Position numbers and translations under genes: made by a program
Assembly: GCF_036884655.1 (NCBI RefSeq)
Contig: NC_088354.1
Span: 18,908,001 to 18,972,000, forward strand
Reading direction: 5' to 3'
DNA length: 64,000 nt
Source of the DNA: Musa acuminata AAA Group
Lineage: Eukaryota; Streptophyta; Magnoliopsida; Zingiberales; Musaceae
The notes under the pieces: model-generated
Seen by the model: only the letters and a program-made list of their open reading frames with translations
Databases searched by the model: none
What the model was told of the DNA's origin: nothing
Shown here: in pieces, positions 1 through 10,763 of the stretch
How the letters are laid out: the number at the start of each line of letters is the position of its first letter
Position numbering within the stretch: position 1 is the first letter of the stretch

Positions 1-841
1 CCTTGGCACGTTCCCGCTGCAACGTAACTAAAAAAAAAAAAAGGAAAGGAAGAGAGAAAGCAGAGAGAGAAGAAGAAGAAGCCACAGCCATGCATCCCTG
101 CTTCCTCTGCTTGCGGCCAGCCCACCGCCGCCCCTGCTCTCCGGTAGGCCGCGCCCTCCCTTGCTGCCTCCTTTCCACCGCCGGCGCTGCGTCCCAACCG
201 ATCGACCAACGCCGCCGCTACCCCCCAGCCAGCGACCTCTCCTCCTTGCTTTCCCGTCTCGCTCGAGCGAGAAGGATCACTGGTGCCGTCTCCCTGCCAA
301 CGGACCACCCCTTCGTCATTGAGACTCTCGGCGATGCTGCCCTAACTTCTCTGCCACCGTGCCCCCCCCGGGTCGCAGCCGCAGCCGCCGGTTGCCCCCC
401 CCCTCTTCACGGCGACTGAAACAGGGCAACTCACCGCTACTGCCCTTGTTTCCAGCCGTGCCTCCACCAGCCGCGCCTCCTCCAGCACTCCTCTTTCCCT
501 CGAGTGTCGTTGCCGCCCAGCCGACCCATCACCGCTGTGGGCCACCGTGCGACGACCGCCGCTCGTCTCCCAGCTGCCGCCGCTTCACCTTGCTGTGCAT
601 CTAACTGAAATAGAGCACACTTGCTCTGCCCTTGTTTCAGCCGCGCCACACCTTGCTCTGCATCTAACCGAAACAGAGCACACTTGCTCTGCCCTTGTTT
701 CAGCCACGCCACAGTCGCGTGGGTTCCCTTACTGCTGTCGGCTGTCGCCACTATCGCTGCTACTGCCCGGCTACTGTGCAGATGCCCTTGACTAGACATC
801 AGAAACAAGAACTGGGGATTACCGACTTGCAATAGTACGCA
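1..841 (+). other. GC-rich leader upstream of gag of element A
   Basis: This stretch lies upstream of the gag ATG at 842. It begins with an A-rich and GA-rich run (about 30-90), then is rich in C and in CCG/GCC triplets up to about 780. Proline/arginine-rich open frames cross it, but none resembles a known domain and they look like products of base composition. No LTR end or TGGTATCAGAGC-type primer-binding site is visible, so I read it as the internal leader of the element. It could also include captured host exon sequence; I cannot tell. Confidence 0.5.
588..713 (+). repeat. 63-bp tandem duplication in the leader of element A
   Basis: Two head-to-tail copies (588-650 and 651-713) both read through CTTGCTCTGCCCTTGTTTCA and differ at only a few positions. 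They lie in the untranslated leader. Confidence 0.8.
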
Positions 842-1887
842 ATGGCTACCGATAACTCAGTGAAGGCACAAATGGAAGCGTTGGAAACCATAATTGAAAA
901 TCGGCTATAAGAAACTCTTCATGATTTCAAAAAGAGCTTGTTAGAGCACTTTAGCGGGTTTCAACAAGATGGAAGCTCAAGTTCTACGCTAAACAGATCA
1001 AGAGATACAGGAAAAGGGCCCCAGGATGGTGACACACACTACCCACATATCAGGGTAGAATTTCCACGATGGGAAGATGGGGATTCGACCAGTTGGATCT
1101 CTAGGGCGGAAATTTTTTTTCATTTTCACATAACTCCAGAAGAATCTAAGGTAGAAGTAGCCTCAATCCAGCTCGATGGAGATGCAATCCAGTGGTATGA
1201 TTGGTACGAAACTTGCCATGGAATTCCTTCGTGGGAGTAGTTTAAAAGAGGACTTCTTGTTCGCTTTGGCTCATCCGAATATGAGAATGTTGATGGCCAA
1301 CTCGCCAAAATTCGTCAGACTTCTACAGTGTTGGAATATCAGAGTAGATTTGAAAGATTGTCCAACCAAGCTAGAGATTGGTCAGAACGACAACTTCTGG
1401 GTACATTTATTGAAGGGCTTATTCCCGAGATCCGGTGTGAGGTTAAGGCTCGTCAACCTCGCACTATGATGGCTGCGATTTCATTTGCACACCTACATGA
1501 AGAAAAAATCAGTGTGGAATATCGTCGAAAAAGAGGTGCCAATAAACAGGTGATTAGCAGGCAACCTACCTCATTTACTCCAAGTCGAAACTATAACACT
1601 AGTAGACTAACCCGAGAAGAACTCAAAGAAAGGTTAGCGAAGGGTTTGTGCTGGCATTGCGATGAAAAGTGGAGTAAGGAGCATCGATGCAAACAAGGAA
1701 GACTTTTGATGATTGAACCGATCGAGGAGGAACCGGAAGTAGAAGTATCAGATTCCGATCATGAAGAAGTGGAAATTAATGATGATGTTGAAGCCGTCAC
1801 ACATACAGTGCATGCATTGGCTGGCTACTCTAATCCACAAACTATAAAATTGGGGGAACTCTTAAACACCAGTCTGTCACTGTTTTG
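842..1887 (+). pseudogene. gag: gag of gypsy element A, broken by stops
   Basis: The ATG at 842 opens a frame starting MATDNSVKAQMEAL, but it meets a TAA within about 70 bases and a TAG near 1,239. Between these the capsid-type region is recognisable (PRWEDGDSTSWISRAE near 1,070-1,110, then WSERQLLGTFIEGL near 1,380). The nucleocapsid part has one CCHC zinc knuckle, CWHCDEKWSKEHRC (near 1,650), the form typical of plant chromoviruses. An acidic stretch follows and leads toward the protease. The same layout recurs in gypsy B2 at 45,788-46,980, so A and B are related. Its role would be particle assembly and RNA packaging; this copy cannot make the full protein. Confidence 0.85.
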
Positions 1888-4800
1888 ATTGATACGGGTA
1901 GCACTAATAATTTTATGGATAGGAAAATTACAGCCCGATTAGCTTACCACATTGAATGTTGTGAAAATTTGAAGTCAAGGTCGCCGATGGACAGATTTTA
2001 ACCTATGATAGCAAGTGCTCAAAGATAAAACTAATTTTGCAAGGTCAAGAATTATTTGTGGATTTTTTTTTATTACCCTTGGAAGACTATGAAGTGGTGC
2101 TCGGAATTGAATGGCTATCAACCCTAGGTGATGTCTCTGGAATTTTTCTAAACTGATTATGAAGTTCTTTATTAATGGAAGACAGGTGACTCTCAAAGGA
2201 AGACGTGGGGGTAAGGTTACAACTATCACGAGCCATCGGATGGAGCGGGTCCTTCGGAAGACACACACCGGATTTTTGGTGCAATTGCATAACATTGAAA
2301 AGGAAATGACAGTGAACATTCCGGCTGGAAATATTGAATCATTGCTAACATAGTTTGCGGATATATTTGCAGAGCCACACGGACTTCCACCTCTTAGATG
2401 TCATGATCATCGGATTCCACTATTACCCGAGAAGGCACCAACTAATGTCCGATCGTATAGATATCCACATTTCCAAAAGGCAGAGATAGAGAGGATTGTC
2501 ACAGAGATGCTCAAAACAAGAGTTATACGAGCTAGTGTTAGCCCATATTCTTCCCTAGTCTTACTAATTAGAAAGAAGGATGGCTCATGGCGGATGTGTG
2601 TCGACTATCGAGCACTTAACAACATTACAGTGAAAGATAAATATCCTATTCCAGTAGTGGATGAACTATTGGATGAATTAGGAGGAGCTCAGGTCTTCAC
2701 TAAATTGGACCTACGATCGGGCTATCATCAAATCAGAGTACATGAAGGGGATGTTCAGAAAACTGCCTTAAGGACACATAATGGCCATTATGAGTTTCTA
2801 GTAATGCCTTTTGGGTTAACCAATGTGCCCTCTACCTTCCAGAGTTTAATGAATGATATATTTCGGGCTCATCTCCGTAAGTTTGTTTTGGTTTTCTTTG
2901 ATGATATTTTAATATACAGTCATTCCTTAGAAAGTCATTTATTACATTTACGAACTATCTTTAATATTCTTCGCGAGCATGGTCTTTTTGTCAAGAAATC
3001 CAAGTGCAGTTTTGGGCAACCTGAGGTTGAGTACCTCGACCATATCATATCTCAAAAGGGTGTTGCAGTTGATCCTTCAAAAATCCAAGTGATGACAGAC
3101 TGGCCAATTCCAAACTCAATCAAAGCTTTAAGGGGGTTCTTGGGATTAACTAGCTATTATCGAAAGTTTGTGAAGAATTATGGCAAAATTAGTGCCCCCT
3201 TGACGTCACTTCTAAAGAAAAATGCATTCAGATGGTCAGAAGAGGCAACTCAGGCATTTCAATTCTTGAAAACTGCAATGTCTACTACACCCGTGCTGAC
3301 TTTACCCGAGTTTAACAATGTTTGTGATTGAATCTGATGCTTTTGGAGCTGGAATAGGGGCTGTATTAATGCAGGAAGGTCGGGCTATCACTTATGCTAG
3401 TAAGGCTCTTTCCCCTTCCCATTTGAGTTTATCTATTTATGACAAGGAGATGCTAGCTATAATACATGCAGTCATAAAGTGGAGATCCTACCTAATTGGT
3501 CGACGGTTTCAAATACGCACTGATCACAAAAGCCTCAAATATTTTCTAGAGCAAAATATTTCTTCTCCAGAGCAACAGAAATGGGTCACAAAGCTACTGG
3601 GATTCGATTATGAGATTATTTATAAAAAGGGGAGTGAGAATTTAGTAGCCGATGCCCTCTCACGCCTTCCAGAACAAGCTGAACTAGTAGCTATTTCTAT
3701 TCCTATTTGCGAGATTTTGGAAGTTATCAGAAAGGAATGGTCAAATAATCCTGAGATCCAAAACATCATTAAAAAATTAGAAGAAGCCCCAGGTTCTGTC
3801 TCAAATTATAGTTGGGATTCGGTGGACTTGCGCTATAAAGGCCGAATAGTGGTTGCCCCACATTCTTCTTGCCAAGCAATAATTCTGAAGGAGTTCCATT
3901 TATCACTAATTGCTGGTCACTTGGGATTTCTCCGCACTTATAAGCGAGTTCGACAACTTTTTTACTAGAAAGGTATGAAAAATTTTATCAAGAAATTTGT
4001 TACTGAATGTGATGTTTCCCAACGTCACAAAAGTGAGACAGTAGCCACCCCAGGCTTACTACAGCCCCTCCCTATTCCTGATGCTACTTGGACCGACATA
4101 TCTATGGATTTCATTGACAGTCTCCCATCATCTCAAGGAAAGAGTACTATACTTGTAGTCATGGATAGACTTACAAAGTATGCTCATTTCTGTGCTTTAC
4201 GACATCCTTATATTGCTGCAAGTGTTGCTCGTACTTTTGTGGAAAACATAGCTAAATTGCATGGGAGTCCCCGTTCCATTGTTAATGACAGAGACAAGAT
4301 TTTTACTAGCTCCTTCTGAACAGAACTTTTTCGTTTACAAGGTACTCAGCTGAATATGAGCACTGCTTATCATCCACAAACAGATGGGTAAACTGAAGTG
4401 GTAAACAGGTGCTTAGAAAATTACCTCCGATGTTTTACTAGCGACAAACCGAAGGAATGGGTCAAATGGCTTCCCTAGGCAGAGTGGTGGTATAATACCT
4501 CTTACCATTCTTCTATTAAAATGACTCCATTTGAAGCAGTTTATGGCCAACCCCCACCTACAATTACAAAGTATATACCTGGTTCTTCTAAAGTTGATCA
4601 AGTGGACAAGGAATTGATGGATAGAAATAAGATTATTCAGCTTTTAAAGGATAACCTCACAGCCGCATAAGCAAGAATGAAACAACAAGCTAATAAACAC
4701 CGAAGTGAACGAGAATTTACTATAGGTGATTGGGTTTTCCTTCGTCTTCAACCCTACGAGCAAACTTCCATAAAGGTCCGATCTTCCATGAAGCTATCTC

Positions 4801-5141
4801 CTCAGTTTTTTGGGCCTTATAAGGTATTAGAACGCATTGAACTAGTGGCCTACCGCTTGGATTTGCTTGCTAGCTCTAAACTACATCCAGTCTTTCATGT
4901 TGCATGCCTTAAAAGGAAATTGGGTGACGATACAATAGTGCAGTACCACTTGCCAGACACTTCGACTACTGGGGAAGTTCAAGCTCAACCACAAGTCATA
5001 CTTGATTGACGAGTTGTAATGTACCGCAGACATCCTGTAACTGAAGTGCTGGTGCAATGGGCCAACTTACCAAAGGAAGATGCCACTTGGGAGTCCTACA
5101 ACATGCTAAAGGAGAAGTTTTCAGAATTTGATGCTGCTTAG
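1885..5141 (+). pseudogene. pol: pol of gypsy element A: protease, RT, RNase H, integrase, chromodomain (degenerate)
   Basis: The protease active site DTGSTNNF is at about 1,891. The reverse transcriptase region is open from 2,507 to 3,331 and keeps the catalytic FFDD at 2,894-2,905. RNase H follows (3,318 on; SDAFGAGIGAVL, DKEMLAI, TDHKSLKYFL). Integrase shows the core DISMDFIDSLP near 4,096, YHPQTDG near 4,370 and NRCLE; its zinc-binding end is interrupted by a stop at 3,966. A GPY/F-type module (FFGPYKV near 4,810) and a chromodomain-like end (VLVQWANLPKEDATWE, 5,050-5,100) close the protein at TAG 5,139-5,141. Frame changes or stops near 1,886, 2,351, 3,318, 3,966, 4,317, 4,389, 4,667 and 5,007 make it non-functional. 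The chromodomain places it in the chromoviruses; I am not sure which clade. Confidence 0.88.
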
Positions 5142-5176
5142 CCTTGAGGACAAGGCTGAATTGAAGGAGGCGGGAT

Positions 5177-5473
5177 TGTTAGGATCCTTTTATTTTTTTC
5201 TTTTATTTTCTGTGCTTTCCTTTTATTTTCTGCATATTTATTAAGTCTGTTTAGTTTAGCTAAAGTCGGAACTCTATAAATAGAGATGTAACTGCTTCTT
5301 TTCGATAATCTATGACAAATACTATTTTGTCTTTTGACAAACCCTAGGAGGCCGATCCCCTCGAAGTGATCAAGGAGGGCCGATCCCCTCGAAGCGATCA
5401 AGGAGGTCGATCCCCTCGAAGTGATCATCCCATTCTCTTCTTCTTTTTATGATAAGACTTTAGGGTCTTATCA
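5177..5473 (+). repeat. 3' LTR of gypsy element A
   Basis: The LTR starts TGTTAGGATCC just after a purine-rich run (GAAGGAGGCGGG, 5,163-5,174) that serves as the polypurine tract, and ends CTTATCA at 5,473. A TATA box (TATAAATAG) lies at 5,275-5,283. The sequence following the LTR belongs to Copia-L1. Confidence 0.8.
5346..5427 (+). repeat. Three tandem 27-28 bp units inside the LTR of element A
   Basis: Units at 5,346-5,372, 5,373-5,400 and 5,401-5,427 share the core CGATCCCCTCGAAG followed by YGATCA. A single related unit (GGCCGATCCCCTAAAGAGAT) occurs once in the LTR of gypsy family B, so the array is a lineage-specific amplification downstream of the TATA box. Confidence 0.85.
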
Positions 5474-6723
5474 CACATACATCACTATGTATGAGTTCCA
5501 GCAGCTCAGTAGCTCTCTCTCTCTCTCTCTAATTCTACTAAATGGAGAGTTGGTCAATTTTTCACTAAGGCAAGGCTCACAAGTTACATATAACTCATAG
5601 TCGAATGGATCTAGATATCAATTCTTTAGCAACTTTTAAATTCTTCCCTCGTAGATGTGACCTAGCCTCTAATACCACAAGTATGCACTATTCACCTCAT
5701 CTTGTTTCCTCTTAAACACACTTATATTCATGATATGTGGAGTAGTATCTAGCATAAACAAACCTTTATGCAATATTCCTCTCGCCAATCTCCTCGGTTT
5801 TGCTAGAATCTATAATAAATTGCAGATGTGATAAGCAATACCGGTATCTAATATCAATGCACTATCACAAAAATCTAACAACTGGAGATTGATCATGAAT
5901 GTACCTGAAGCTTCACCAAGCTTTTGTTTCGCCCTCTCTGTAAGGTACTCTTTGCAGTTCCTCTTCTAGTACCCATCTTTACTACAATGGAAGCACTGGC
6001 CTTTATTCTTTACTGGGTCTTTCTTAGTAATTTTTGCTTTACCTGGTCTGCCCTTGCCCTTGCCCTTCTTAAGAGACTTTTCTGCTTTTTTTTTTCTTTC
6101 TGATCTCACTAGTATAGAGAACTGGCTTCTCTTTCTTGATAGTGCTCTCTACCTCACTCAACATATTGAGGAGCTCTAGGAGAGTCACCTCAAGCTTGTT
6201 CATATTAAAATTCATTATGAAATATGAAAAGAAATCTGGTAGGAACTGAAGCACAATGTCCACTCACAAGTTATCCTCTAGGATCATTCTTAGACCTGTG
6301 AATTTCTCTATCCACTCAATCATCTTTAGGACATGGTTCTGAATCGGTGTCCCCTAAGTCATCCTAGCGTGAAAGAGACTCTTGGATATCTCGAATCGCT
6401 GAGTCCTTCCCTGTTCCTCAAACAGTTTGCAGACGTATAGGAGAATAGATCTGACATCCATCTTTTCATGTTGTCTTTGTAACTCAAGAGTCATAAAGCC
6501 TAACATATAACACTGAGCATGAGTGGTCATCAATGTACATCACGTAGCGAGCGATCTCATCCTCACTTGCCCCTTCCTTGGCCATAGGCATCATTGTATC
6601 AAGGACGTACGTGATTTTCTCCGCCGTGAGAACAAGTCTCAAGTTACAGAGCTAATCCATATAATTTAGACCAGTGAGGCGGTTGACATTAAGTATGCCA
6701 TGTAAGGGATTTGAAAGCGACAT
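5474..6723 (-). pseudogene. gag, protease and 5' integrase remnant of Copia-L1
   Basis: The gag ATG is at 6,723-6,721 (minus strand). The frame begins like Copia-L3 gag (MSLLNPLHGI type), but in-frame stops appear early. A zinc-knuckle region lies near 5,980-6,000, and lysine-rich sequence (KKGKGKG type) lies around 6,040-6,070. The GAG-pre-integrase segment is the reverse complement of L2 sequence near 13,700-13,855. A CT dinucleotide run at 5,513-5,530 is expanded relative to L2. No intact protein can be made. Confidence 0.8.
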
Positions 6724-8498
6724 TTTCTAAAAATAAAGATGCAATAGAAATGAATAATATGCAGATTTTGTAAAAAAAAAAAACAATCAAGATATGGACT
6801 TCTATCTTAATGTGCTCTCACTATTTTACTAGCTAGTCACGCGACACCCTCAGCACATGAAATGGAAGTTTCCGGTAGACTTCTAGTGAGGATCAGGATC
6901 CAATCAGCGTCTTAGTGTAATCTCGAGGGACTCGACCAATCACACTAAGTCCAAAAGTTAGGCAACTCTTGCCGATCACAACTCCTTGTGATTCCCGTCA
7001 TGTTCGGCCTCCGAATCACCATGGTCTCGAGGGACTTGACCAACCATGATGCTCGGTTAAGTCAACACCACAGTTACAAGATGAGTCTGATTCGATGATA
7101 TACCCTCGAGGGACTCGACCAAGCATACAATATCCTCTGATCATCGGTAATATCTCTATGTCATAGGCAAGATAGCGAATTGTGATATAGGTGAGCCTCG
7201 AGGGACTCGACCAACTCAACCTACATCGGGAATCGGTCCCTACCTATAACGATGGAAGGCCACGTGAGTCAATCTAATTGCCTCATGTTTACCGACTTAA
7301 TATTATCGAGAGAGGGGTTTCTATGATTTGGTCTCATAATATGACATGTCACACATATACATTTTTAATATATATCTACATCGCATATAAATATATATAC
7401 ATATCTAGTAGATGTATAAGCAATCACACCAGATGATCATGGACCATAGCCTAATGTGATCAAGCCCGAACCAATGGGCTTAATCACTCACATGAAGATC
7501 TATATGTGCATCGGTGCATCTCTATGCCTTGTGATCATCCATCTTGTCCTCGTCGGTTCTGTCGGCATCTCGACGCATCTCCTTGCATCGTGATCGTCCG
7601 TCTCGTGGGTCCCGCTATCGCTTCCACGATCCCTCTACACCTCCTCGTGTGATTACAACTTAATCATAGACATGCATGCCCGACAATAAACTAGAAATAT
7701 AATAGAGGCTTGTAGGCCTCAATAATAATAATCATAAGTACACACATCACACGGTCCATGATCATTCGTTCACATATCATACATCACATGTATAAATCAT
7801 CATCATGTTGGACTACTAGGTAATAATAAAATAATAATCAATTAAAACTTTTAATCAATTAATATTTTCTGAAATCAAGGACATGTAGGGAATTTTCTAA
7901 ATTCTCAAATTTACATCTAGGTAATTTGGATAAAAGGACAGAACTAGAATTTCTCAAATTCATAGGGGCAAAACTATCTTTTCCTTTGCCCAAAACCCTA
8001 AGCCCCTCTCCCTCTCCCCTACTACTGCCACCGCTACCACCCTACCGGCAGCGGCCTATGTGGCGGGGGGCGGGGGCACCCCTGCGGGCGGGCGCCCCTA
8101 TGGGCGTCGCCGCCTCGACGGGTGGTTCTACCCGTGGGGCAGCGCCCGCACGCGATGCTGCCTAGTTGGGCGGCCGCCCTTGCGGGGTGTTTTGCCCGCG
8201 GGAGCAATGGTCGTAGGCACCGTTGCCCTGCAGCGCCTCACCCCGCAAGAGAAGCAGCAGCAGGCGTCGCTGCCCTGCGGCACCTTTGCCCTTGGGCTGG
8301 CAACCGCGCCGACCACAAGCCTGCTGAAAATAGGTCACCGACCGGCTGCTGCAGGCTCTTGGCTGCGGTTGCGTTGCATGCACGTAGATCGAGGGCTTGC
8401 TGCCCTTCCTTGCTTTTGCGTCAACGATTTTGACATCAAAAGTTTCTCTAAAACATAATACACGTAGTTCAAAACCAATCTATCGTATGAACAACCTA
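6724..8498 (-). other. Long untranslated leader of Copia-L1, with GC island and hairpin series
   Basis: About 1.8 kb separates the gag start from the primer-binding site (complement of TGGTATCAGAG, ending at 8,510). It contains four copies of a short hairpin (6,923-7,210), AT-rich repeats with ATATAT runs near 7,340-7,400, and a strongly GC-rich block at about 8,040-8,440. Open frames through the GC block look like composition artefacts. The same arrangement appears in L2 (10,764-12,379) and L3 (60,895-62,820). Confidence 0.75.
6923..7210 (-). repeat. Four spaced 13-nt hairpins in the Copia-L1 leader
   Basis: Copies start at 6,923, 7,027, 7,106 and 7,198. On the element's sense strand each reads TCGAG-TCC-CTCGA, a 5-bp stem with a 3-nt loop, usually preceded by TGG. 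The second copy has one stem change (CTTGA on the plus strand). The spacings of 104, 79 and 92 bases are conserved in L2 and L3. Confidence 0.85.
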
Positions 8499-8511
8499 GC
8501 TCTGATACCAC

Positions 8512-9154
8512 TATTGGGAAATCTTGGGAGCGACATCACATGTGCAGCGGAAGAATAAGAAAACAAAATCCCCAATTGTTCAAAAAGATATTCATCGTTG
8601 TGCGAAGATTGATGCGTAAAAATCCGTGAAACAAATTGCATATAGAATAGATTGTGTTACATAGGGAGATTGTATATCCCTGAATCCTAGCAGATCTCTA
8701 GGAGAGGGTGAAGGAGGTCAAGTGCCCTTCTCTCTAGTGGTGATCCATACAATAGGGCTGCGACGACGCTCCTCAAAACTACATGCCTGCTCTGAGGTGG
8801 AGACGGAGAGGAGAATAGGAGAGGCAAGCAAAAGCTTAGCCTATGAACCATTGAATCCCTCCTATTTATAGAGGTCCCTTATCAAACCCTAACGGATCCT
8901 CCCCTATTGGGTATTGGATCTGCATCCAACTACCCAAGCCTTTTAGATTAGTAAATCTCTATCCAATAATCTCTCATGAGATCTTATTAGATCTCATCCA
9001 TAGGATCCAATAATTCATGGGCTTATTGAATATCCAATAAGACAGAGGCTTCGGCGTATATCTCATATCCGTACCTCTACTCATCGTAGTGCCTACCATA
9101 TGTGTGTGACCCTCTAGGCCTAATATTGAGCTGGCCGTGAGTCACACCTATCAG
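8512..9154 (-). repeat. Copia-L1 5' LTR, first piece
   Basis: On the plus strand it begins TATTGGGAAATCTTGGGAG, the complement of the LTR end, right after the complement of the primer-binding site (TCTGATACCA at 8,501-8,510). A TATA box lies at 8,862-8,870 on the minus strand. The LTR is cut at 9,154 by Copia-L2; ATCAG at 9,150-9,154 is the (mutated) left target duplication. Confidence 0.9.
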
Positions 9155-10763
9155 TGCTAGTCATAGGTGCCCAGCAAGCCAATCACGTGAGTGATGGCAC
9201 GTGTGACTAGATACGAAATCTTTTTTTGCTTATTATATTTTGACATTTATCACTTTATATTAACTATTGCATATATGCATGTATATATTATGATGTCCTT
9301 GGATCTGTGTAATGGGAATCGGATCGTGATGAGATCACGATAATGAGATCGTGTCACCTTTAAACACAGATCATAAATAATCCCGGTCATAGGTTACTCG
9401 AGAAGGACATTGTGATAACCGGACAGACTGGTGTGCCGTATACCCATCCATATGATGGATGTAGCTGGTCTCATAGCTGGTCATGTGGGGACAATAGGGA
9501 TATAGTATAGGTGCTCATTGGAGAATGAGTTCACTAATTGATCCGCTTACAGAATGCTGGATGGTTGATGATGCCTTATTGTTAGACAGCAATTCCGTAG
9601 TCCTAGTGGTATATCTGGTCCTTAGACTTGAGACACCAAGGATGTCCTGTATGAGTGCTCCACTCTTTGATACCAGACTTATAGGTTTGGCTGTCCTAGA
9701 TCTAGTACAATTGGTCATTGGGAGTGGCAGTCGACCTTACGAGGGTTATTGAGTGTCGATAGAGGATCATCCACTCTTGGCGTTATAAGAGAAATATCCC
9801 ATGTGTTCTTGCTCAGACAAATCCCTAGCCAGGGTCATTCGGGTTGAGAGAGAAAGAGTTCTCCGGGAGAATCCGATTAGAGCGAAACTCGAGTAGAAAC
9901 CGTATGGGTCTGACAGTACACCATGCTCGATATACAATCTCTAGGATATTAAATGGATGAGGGACTATAGGTACACGGTAATTGAGGACAGACAGGTCCA
10001 ATGGATTGGATTCTCCTGTATCATCTGGGGATTACGGCGTAGTGGCCTGGTACATCCATAGTCGATGAGTCGAGTGAATTATTACAGAGATAATAATTCA
10101 CTAAGTTAGAAGGAGTTCTGACAGGTATGACTCATGATCAACTCGATATTAGGCCTAGAGGGTCACACGCATATGGTAGGTATTGCGAAGAGTAGAGGTT
10201 CGGATATGAGATATCCGTCGGAGCCCCTGTCTTATTGGATATCCAATAAGCCCTTGAATTATTGGATCCCATGGACAAGATCCAATAAGAGCCCATGAGA
10301 GATTATTGGATAGAGATCCACTAATCTAAAAGGCTTGGGTAATTGGATGTAGATCCAATACCCACTAGAGGAGGATCCATTAGGTTTTGACATGGGGCCT
10401 CTATAAATAGGAGGGATTCAGAGCCTCATAGGCTAGAGCCTTTACTTGCCTCTCCTATTCTCCTCCCCCTCTCCACCTTAGAGCAGGCTTGGAGTTTTGA
10501 AAAGCTTCGTCGCAGCCCTGCTGTGTCGATCACTGCTAGAGAGGAGGACGCTTGACCTCCTTCACCCTCTCCTAGAGATCTACAAGGAAACAGAGATATA
10601 CGATCTCCCTAGGTAACACAATCTACTCTATACGCAGTTTTAAGTTTTGTAGGATTTTGTGCACCAATCTTCGCACGACGATGAACATCTTTTTGAGAAA
10701 TTGGGATTTTGTTTTCTTGTTCTTCCGCTGTGCATGTGATGTCGCCCCCAAGATTTTTCAATA
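9155..10763 (+). repeat. Copia-L2 5' LTR
   Basis: It starts TGCTAGTCATAGGTGCCC and ends TTTTCAATA, degraded from the CCCAACA seen in L3. The TATA box TATAAATA is at 10,402. A 75-residue frame at 9,525-9,752 is preserved in several LTR copies, but that can follow from their close kinship alone. Confidence 0.92.
10231..10410 (+). promoter_or_regulatory. Promoter of Copia-L2 LTR: CCAAT/ATTGG cluster with 20-bp palindrome and TATA box
   Basis: Seven ATTGGAT or ATCCAAT elements lie in 126 bp, at 10,234, 10,241, 10,261, 10,280, 10,305, 10,342 and 10,353. The first two form the perfect palindrome CTTATTGGATATCCAATAAG (10,231-10,250), which is also present in the 3' LTR at 17,347-17,366. A TATA box follows at 10,402. 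This looks like a U3 enhancer plus core promoter; CCAAT boxes are classically bound by NF-Y. Confidence 0.6.

Larger units (their letters stand above)
1..5473 (+). mobile_element. Ty3/gypsy chromovirus-type LTR retrotransposon A (5' LTR lies outside the window)
   Basis: The order is leader, gag, protease, reverse transcriptase, RNase H, integrase, a chromodomain-like tail, a purine tract and a 297-bp 3' LTR, which is the layout of a Ty3/gypsy chromovirus. The 5' LTR and primer-binding site are not in the window. Stops and frameshifts break gag and pol, so the copy is dead. The 3' LTR ends directly against copia sequence: from 5,474 the DNA matches the reverse complement of the integrase region of Copia-L2 (around 13,855). 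Element A therefore jumped into Copia-L1, and CACAT at 5,474-5,478 is the expected right-hand target duplication. The left copy cannot be seen. Confidence 0.85.

Noticed and set aside
3..604. Proline/arginine-rich frames in the first 600 bases as a host gene
   Set aside because: Composition-driven, overlapping on both strands, located in the retroelement leader, with no recognisable domain or splice structure.
8060..8458. Open frames in the GC islands of Copia-L leaders (also 10,640-11,329 and 60,840-61,662)
   Set aside because: Frames are not conserved among the three copies and occur on both strands, as expected of GC-rich DNA.
9525..9752. 75-residue frame in the Copia-L LTR, also open at 59,752-59,979 and (minus strand) around 18,517-18,248
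   Set aside because: Preservation is explained by recent shared ancestry; the start is damaged in the L2 3' LTR and an antisense frame is equally open.
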